From: Streptomyces sp. TSRI0281 | GTDB lineage: Bacteria > Actinomycetota > Actinomycetes > Streptomycetales > Streptomycetaceae | Direction: 5' to 3' | DNA length: 64,000 bases | Assembly: GCF_001905125.1 (NCBI RefSeq) | Contig: NZ_LWLE01000037.1 | Coordinates: forward strand, 310,001 to 374,000 | Part shown: piece by piece, positions 60,638 to 64,000 of the stretch | How the letters are laid out: the number at the start of each line of letters is the position of its first letter | Position numbering within the stretch: the first letter of the stretch is position 1 | Position numbers and translations under genes: made by a program | The notes under the pieces: model-generated | What the model was told of the DNA's origin: nothing | The model's database searches: none | Seen by the model: only the letters and a program-made list of their open reading frames with translations

Positions 60638-61678
60638 TCAGCCGTTGGGGAGGATGACGGCCCGGCCGTTGATCTTGCCGGAGTGCAGTCGCTCGTACGC
60701 GAGCGGCGCCTCGTCGATGGAGTACGTCTCCACATGGACGTCGACCGAACCGGCGTGGGCGAGGTCGAGCACCTCGACCAGCTCCTTGCGCGAACCCCAG
60801 TAGGGGGCGGTGACGGTCGTGCCGTAGGGCAGCGTGCCGAAGCCGACGGGCAGTGCGCCGCCGCCGATGCCGACGATCGTGACATCGCCGTCGACACGGG
60901 CGACCGCTCCGGCCGTCTTCACCGTGGGCGGGGCGCCGACGAAGTCGAGGACGACGTGGGCGCCGAGACCGGCGGTCAGTTCGAGCACCTTGGCGGCCGC
61001 GTGCTCGTCGGACAGCACGGCTTCGTGGGCGCCGACCGTGCGGGCGAGGGCGAGCTTGTCCTCGGTGACGTCGAGCGCGATGACGCGCACGGCGGTCATG
61101 GCGCGCAGCAGCTGGATCGCGACGTGGCCGAGACCGCCGGTGCCGATGACCACGGCGGTGGCGCCGGGCACCAGCTTGGACAGGGAGCGCTTGATCGCGT
61201 GGTACGGGGTCAGCCCCGCGTCCGTGAGCGGCACTGTCTTCACGGGGTCGAGGTCGCCGATCGGCACCAGGTGGCGCGGGTCGTCGACGATCATGTACTC
61301 GGCCATGGCACCGGGGGCGCCGAGTCCGGGCGGTGCGATACCGAGCTCCTTGGCGCGCAGGCAGTAGTTCTCCTTGCCCTCGGCGCAGTTCACGCAGGTA
61401 CCGCAGCCCCAGGGACCGTAGACGGCGACGGAGTCGCCGGTCGCGAAGCCGGTGACGCCGTCACCGAGTGCGGCGATCGTGCCGACGCCCTCGTGGCCGA
61501 GGGTGAGCGGCAGCGGGAAGGGGATCTGGTCCGCGGGCCAGCTCATCACGGCGATGTCGGAGTGGCAGACACCTGCGGCGGTGACCTTCAGCAGGACTTG
61601 CCCCGGGCCGGGCTCGGGGTCCGGAACGGTCACGACCTCGGGAGCGGATCCGACGGCGCGGTACTGAACGGCTTTCAT
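60638..61678 (-). CDS. Zinc-dependent alcohol dehydrogenase
   Basis: A 346-aa medium-chain dehydrogenase. Catalytic zinc ligands are in GVCHSD (Cys, near 38) and GHEGVG (His-Glu, near 62-63). The structural zinc tetrad is CGTCVNCAEGKENYC. NAD binding is by VVIGTGGLGHVAIQLL. The length and DPVKTVPLTDAGLTPYHAIK fit the NAD-dependent alcohol/aryl-alcohol dehydrogenases of actinomycetes. The ATG at 61678 follows AAGACTGAGGAGACACC, a good site. It lies 67 bp after the SDR gene on the same strand, so TetR-SDR-ADH may form one transcript that oxidises an alcohol. Confidence 0.9.
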   Translation of the reverse strand: MKAVQYRAVGSAPEVVTVPDPEPGPGQVLLKVTAAGVCHSDIAVMSWPADQIPFPLPLTLGHEGVGTIAALGDGVTGFATGDSVAVYGPWGCGTCVNCAEGKENYCLRAKELGIAPPGLGAPGAMAEYMIVDDPRHLVPIGDLDPVKTVPLTDAGLTPYHAIKRSLSKLVPGATAVVIGTGGLGHVAIQLLRAMTAVRVIALDVTEDKLALARTVGAHEAVLSDEHAAAKVLELTAGLGAHVVLDFVGAPPTVKTAGAVARVDGDVTIVGIGGGALPVGFGTLPYGTTVTAPYWGSRKELVEVLDLAHAGSVDVHVETYSIDEAPLAYERLHSGKINGRAVILPNG

Positions 61679-61745
61679 GGTGTCTCCTCAGTCTTTCCTT
61701 GTTCTCTTTCTCGCCCCCGTGCCCCCGGTCCACCACTCGGGGCGG

Positions 61746-62522
61746 TCATGAGGCGGAGTAGCCGCCGTCCACCAGGTGGTAGCTGCCGTGGATGAAGGAG
61801 GCCCTGTCGGAGAGGAGGAAGGCGGTGAGCTCGGCCACTTCCTCCGCCGTGCCGAGGCGTCCGGCCGGGTGCAGGGAGATCAGGTGGTCGCGGGCCGGGC
61901 CCTCGGTGTTGCGCAGCAGGGGCGTGTCGATGAAGCCGGGGCCGACGGCGTTGATCCGGACGTTCTGCGCGGCGTATTCGAGGGCGGCGGTCTTGGTGAG
62001 GCCGACGACGCCGTGCTTGGCCGCGACGTACGCGGGCGAACCGGCGAAGCCGTTGGTGCCGAGGATCGAGGACATGTTGACCACCGCACCGCCGCCCGCG
62101 GCGACGATGGCGGGGAGTTCGTAGCGCATCGAGTAGAAGACGCCGCTGAGGTTGGTCGCCACGACGCGGTTCCAGTCCTCGATGGCGTACGCACCGGTGG
62201 GGTTGCTCGGACCGCCGATGCCCGCGTTGTTGACGGCCAGGTGGAGTGCGCCGAAGGTGTCGACGGTGAAGCGGACGGCGGCCTCGACGGAGGCCGGGTC
62301 GGTCACGTCCATGGCGACCGCGGCGGCCTTCGCGCCGGTGCTCTCCAGCTCGGCGGCGGCCTTGCGCGCGGCTTCCTCGTCGTAGTCGGCGACGACGACG
62401 GCCGCACCGCTCGCGGCGAGCCGCCCGGCCAGGGCGAGGCCGATGCCGGACGCGCCACCGGTGATGAGGGCGGTCCGGCCGGCGAACTCCGTGTCGGACG
62501 TGGCGGGGGTGTCGGTGCTCAT
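61746..62522 (-). CDS. Short-chain dehydrogenase/reductase
   Basis: A 258-aa classical SDR. TGGASGIG binds the dinucleotide, NNAGIGGP and NMSSILG provide the central and Ser motifs, and YVAAKHG carries the catalytic Tyr and Lys. The Asp after the second strand (VVVADYDEE) indicates NAD rather than NADP. The enzyme resembles glucose-1-dehydrogenase/3-oxoacyl reductase relatives; substrate unknown. The ATG at 62522 overlaps the stop of the TetR gene (ATGA) and has AAGGAAAGG upstream, so its translation is coupled to the regulator that probably controls it. Confidence 0.9.
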   Translation of the reverse strand: MSTDTPATSDTEFAGRTALITGGASGIGLALAGRLAASGAAVVVADYDEEAARKAAAELESTGAKAAAVAMDVTDPASVEAAVRFTVDTFGALHLAVNNAGIGGPSNPTGAYAIEDWNRVVATNLSGVFYSMRYELPAIVAAGGGAVVNMSSILGTNGFAGSPAYVAAKHGVVGLTKTAALEYAAQNVRINAVGPGFIDTPLLRNTEGPARDHLISLHPAGRLGTAEEVAELTAFLLSDRASFIHGSYHLVDGGYSAS

Positions 62523-63190
62523 GATGTTGCCTTTCCTTCTGTGGTGCTGTGCGGTGCCGTGGCGGCCTGCCGCTGGGTGAGCAGATCCGAGGCGAGGGCG
62601 TCGAACGCCTGGACGACCAGCTCGGGCAACGCGTCCTGGCGGCTCCCTCGCACCCAGGCGGCCTGGGCGGCGAGCAGCGCGCCCGCTCCCGCGGCCACCG
62701 TGACAGCGGGGCGGATGTCCAGCCGGGGATCGACGCCGAGCCGGTCCGCGACGATGGCGACCGAGTCCTCCTGCGCGTCCACCCGGATGTGATGGAAGGC
62801 CGCGTAGAGGGTCGGTTCCCGCTCGGCGACGACCAGCAGGTCGAAGAACCGGGGGCGGCGGTGCCAGGGCTCCGCCGAGGGGTCGCCGAGCCAGTCGAGC
62901 ACGGCGCGCCGGTAGGCGGTGAGCGGCGGCTCGGCGGCGGGGCGGGCCTTCAGGGCCTCGTTGATCCGGTCGCCGTCGCCCCGTACGGAGTCGAGGACGG
63001 CGGCTTCCTTGCTCGGGAAGTACCGGCTGAAGGTGCGTCGGTCGACATCCGCGGTCTCCGCGATCTCCTCGACCGTCACACTCCGCAGTCCTCGGTCGAG
63101 TACGAGCTCGAACGCGGCCTGCGCCAGCGTCTCCCGGGTCCGGCGGGCCTTGCGGCTGCGCCTCTCCGGGATGTTCCGTTCCGGATTCAT
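62519..63190 (-). CDS. TetR/AcrR family transcriptional regulator
   Basis: A 223-aa regulator. The helix-turn-helix domain is RRTRETLAQAAFELVLDRGL then SVTVEEIAETADVDRRTFSR and YFPSKEAAVLDSV. The C-terminal ligand-binding domain is the MftR-like all-helical type (AYRRAVLDWLGDP, FFDLLVVAEREPTLYAAFHH, AGAGALLAAQAAWVRG). It is the first gene of an operon with the SDR, coupled by ATGA, and is likely autoregulated. ATG at 63190 was chosen; the sequence TACGGTGCATGT immediately before it leaves no ribosome binding site, so the mRNA may be leaderless. Confidence 0.88.
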   Translation of the reverse strand: MNPERNIPERRSRKARRTRETLAQAAFELVLDRGLRSVTVEEIAETADVDRRTFSRYFPSKEAAVLDSVRGDGDRINEALKARPAAEPPLTAYRRAVLDWLGDPSAEPWHRRPRFFDLLVVAEREPTLYAAFHHIRVDAQEDSVAIVADRLGVDPRLDIRPAVTVAAGAGALLAAQAAWVRGSRQDALPELVVQAFDALASDLLTQRQAATAPHSTTEGKATS

Positions 63191-63292
63191 ACATGCACCG
63201 TACACCCGAAAATGTCCCACCGCGACACTCGTCCCATCAGGACATCACGGGACGGGGTGTGGGGTGTGTCGGGTGTGTCGCCGCGCCTCCGG

Positions 63293-64000
63293 CTACCGGT
63301 CGCCGAGGGGCTCCACGGCCCGCAGGGCGTTCCCGGGCACGGCCTCGGCCCGCCGCCCGCCGCCGGACGGGGCCCGGCGCAGGGCGAGGGCGGCGACATC
63401 GTCGCGCCTGACGCCACCGGAGAAGTCCTCCAGGTCGGCGTGGAGCGAGTCCAGGACCTCGCGCGGGCCCCGCCGCGCCCAGCGGCCGAGCCGGTCGTCC
63501 AGGGGGTAGAAGTCGCCGGAGGCGTCACGGGCCTCGGTGACGCCGTCGGTGAAGACCAGCAGCGTCGCGCCCGGGGGGAAGTCGAACCATTCCGCCGTAC
63601 GCGCCTCACGGCTCAGCTCGGCCATGCCGAGGGGTACGTGAGCCCGCTGGAGGGCGATCGCCGACGCCTCGCCGTTGTGCAGCAGTCGCGGCGGCAGATG
63701 GCCGCAGTTGACCGCCTCCACCCGGTCTCCGCCGTCGAACCCGAGGATCAGCGCCGTCACGAACCGCTCGGTCTCACCGGTCTGGGAGGAGAACGCGTTG
63801 TGCCGCACGACAGCGTCCTCCAGGGCGTCCACCACGCCGGTGAGTGTGGGTTCGCGGATGGCGGCCTCACGGAACGCGCCGAGCGCGGCGAAGCCCGCGC
63901 CGATGGCAGGGAGCCCCTTGCCCTGGACATCACCGATGATCACCCGGGTGCCGTACGGCGACTCGACGACCTCGTAGATGTCACCGCCGACGAACCGGTC
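63293..64000 (-). CDS. PP2C/SpoIIE family serine phosphatase, C-terminal part
   Basis: The frame continues past the right edge, so only 235 residues of the C-terminal domain are present. It reads DRFVGGDIYEVVES, IIGDVQGKGLPA, NCGHLPPRLL, FTDGVTEARD and RRDDVAALAL, which are the metal-binding and catalytic segments of SpoIIE/RsbU phosphatases. These enzymes dephosphorylate anti-sigma-factor antagonists. The N-terminal sensor or membrane domains, if any, lie outside the window. All Asp ligands visible in this part are intact. Confidence 0.9.
   Translation of the reverse strand, partial: DRFVGGDIYEVVESPYGTRVIIGDVQGKGLPAIGAGFAALGAFREAAIREPTLTGVVDALEDAVVRHNAFSSQTGETERFVTALILGFDGGDRVEAVNCGHLPPRLLHNGEASAIALQRAHVPLGMAELSREARTAEWFDFPPGATLLVFTDGVTEARDASGDFYPLDDRLGRWARRGPREVLDSLHADLEDFSGGVRRDDVAALALRRAPSGGGRRAEAVPGNALRAVEPLGDR

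Overview
The window reads as a high-GC actinomycete chromosome segment, almost certainly Streptomyces or a close relative. Evidence: strong GC bias at third codon positions on both strands, many GTG starts, translationally coupled ATGA/GTGA/TGATG junctions, and families typical of streptomycetes (DUF6479, DUF6328, DUF6191, a SpoIIE-type phosphatase, an orphan HATPase, an F5/8C-bearing secreted glycosidase). No rRNA, tRNA, CRISPR array, intact insertion sequence, prophage or secondary-metabolite core gene was seen.

Layout. 0-6.2 kb: end of an acetylxylan esterase, a Ser/Thr kinase with tetratricopeptide repeats, a broken DUF2236 oxygenase coupled to an acyl-CoA dehydrogenase, and an RlmG-like methyltransferase. 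6.2-14.8 kb: a 33-nt tandem repeat, a secreted endonuclease I, a glutaminase-STAS protein, a lipoprotein, a baeRF3 protein, a 2-hydroxyacid dehydrogenase, an SDR relic, an aldehyde dehydrogenase and an anti-sigma-type ATPase. 15.0-19.3 kb: a PaoABC-type molybdenum aldehyde oxidoreductase operon led by a small unknown gene. 19.5-25.3 kb: small membrane, VOC, GNAT, DUF1206, DUF1992 and tyrosine-phosphatase genes. 25.5-30.7 kb: mutA-mutB-meaB for methylmalonyl-CoA mutase. 31.1-35.4 kb: a short second Rho, phosphoglucomutase and a GH18 chitinase whose promoter carries two dre-like boxes. 35.4-38.7 kb: a three-gene sugar-acid operon behind a LacI-type palindrome. 38.9-46.6 kb: a decaying stretch with truncated ArsR, hydrolase, TAP-like, NUDIX, ABC and MFS genes and a frameshifted response regulator around two intact genes (a hydrolase and gap). 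46.9-51.5 kb: a secreted GH46 chitosanase / F5/8C / metallophosphoesterase fusion behind a palindromic operator, an MFS transporter and a TolB-like propeller protein. 51.6-53.9 kb: dhaK-dhaL-dhaM with a 19-bp tandem repeat in the operon. 54.0-64 kb: a 1162-aa secreted phosphodiester-glycosidase / metallophosphoesterase, a NUDIX hydrolase, an ABC-F protein with a probable leader peptide, DUF6191, an alcohol dehydrogenase, a TetR-SDR pair and the end of a SpoIIE phosphatase.

How the genes fit together. Several loci point to scavenging of amino-sugar polymers (GH18 chitinase, GH46 chitosanase fusion, phosphodiester glycosidase) and to central carbon use (Pgm, Gap, Dha, Mut, sugar-acid operon). 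The most unusual items are the tri-domain chitosanase-phosphoesterase, the giant glycosidase-phosphoesterase, the second Rho behind a long leader, the ABC-F gene behind an apparently leaderless 8-codon reading frame, and the response regulator broken in an 11-G tract. Nine or more decayed genes occur. Some could be assembly errors, but the clean deletion scars look biological.
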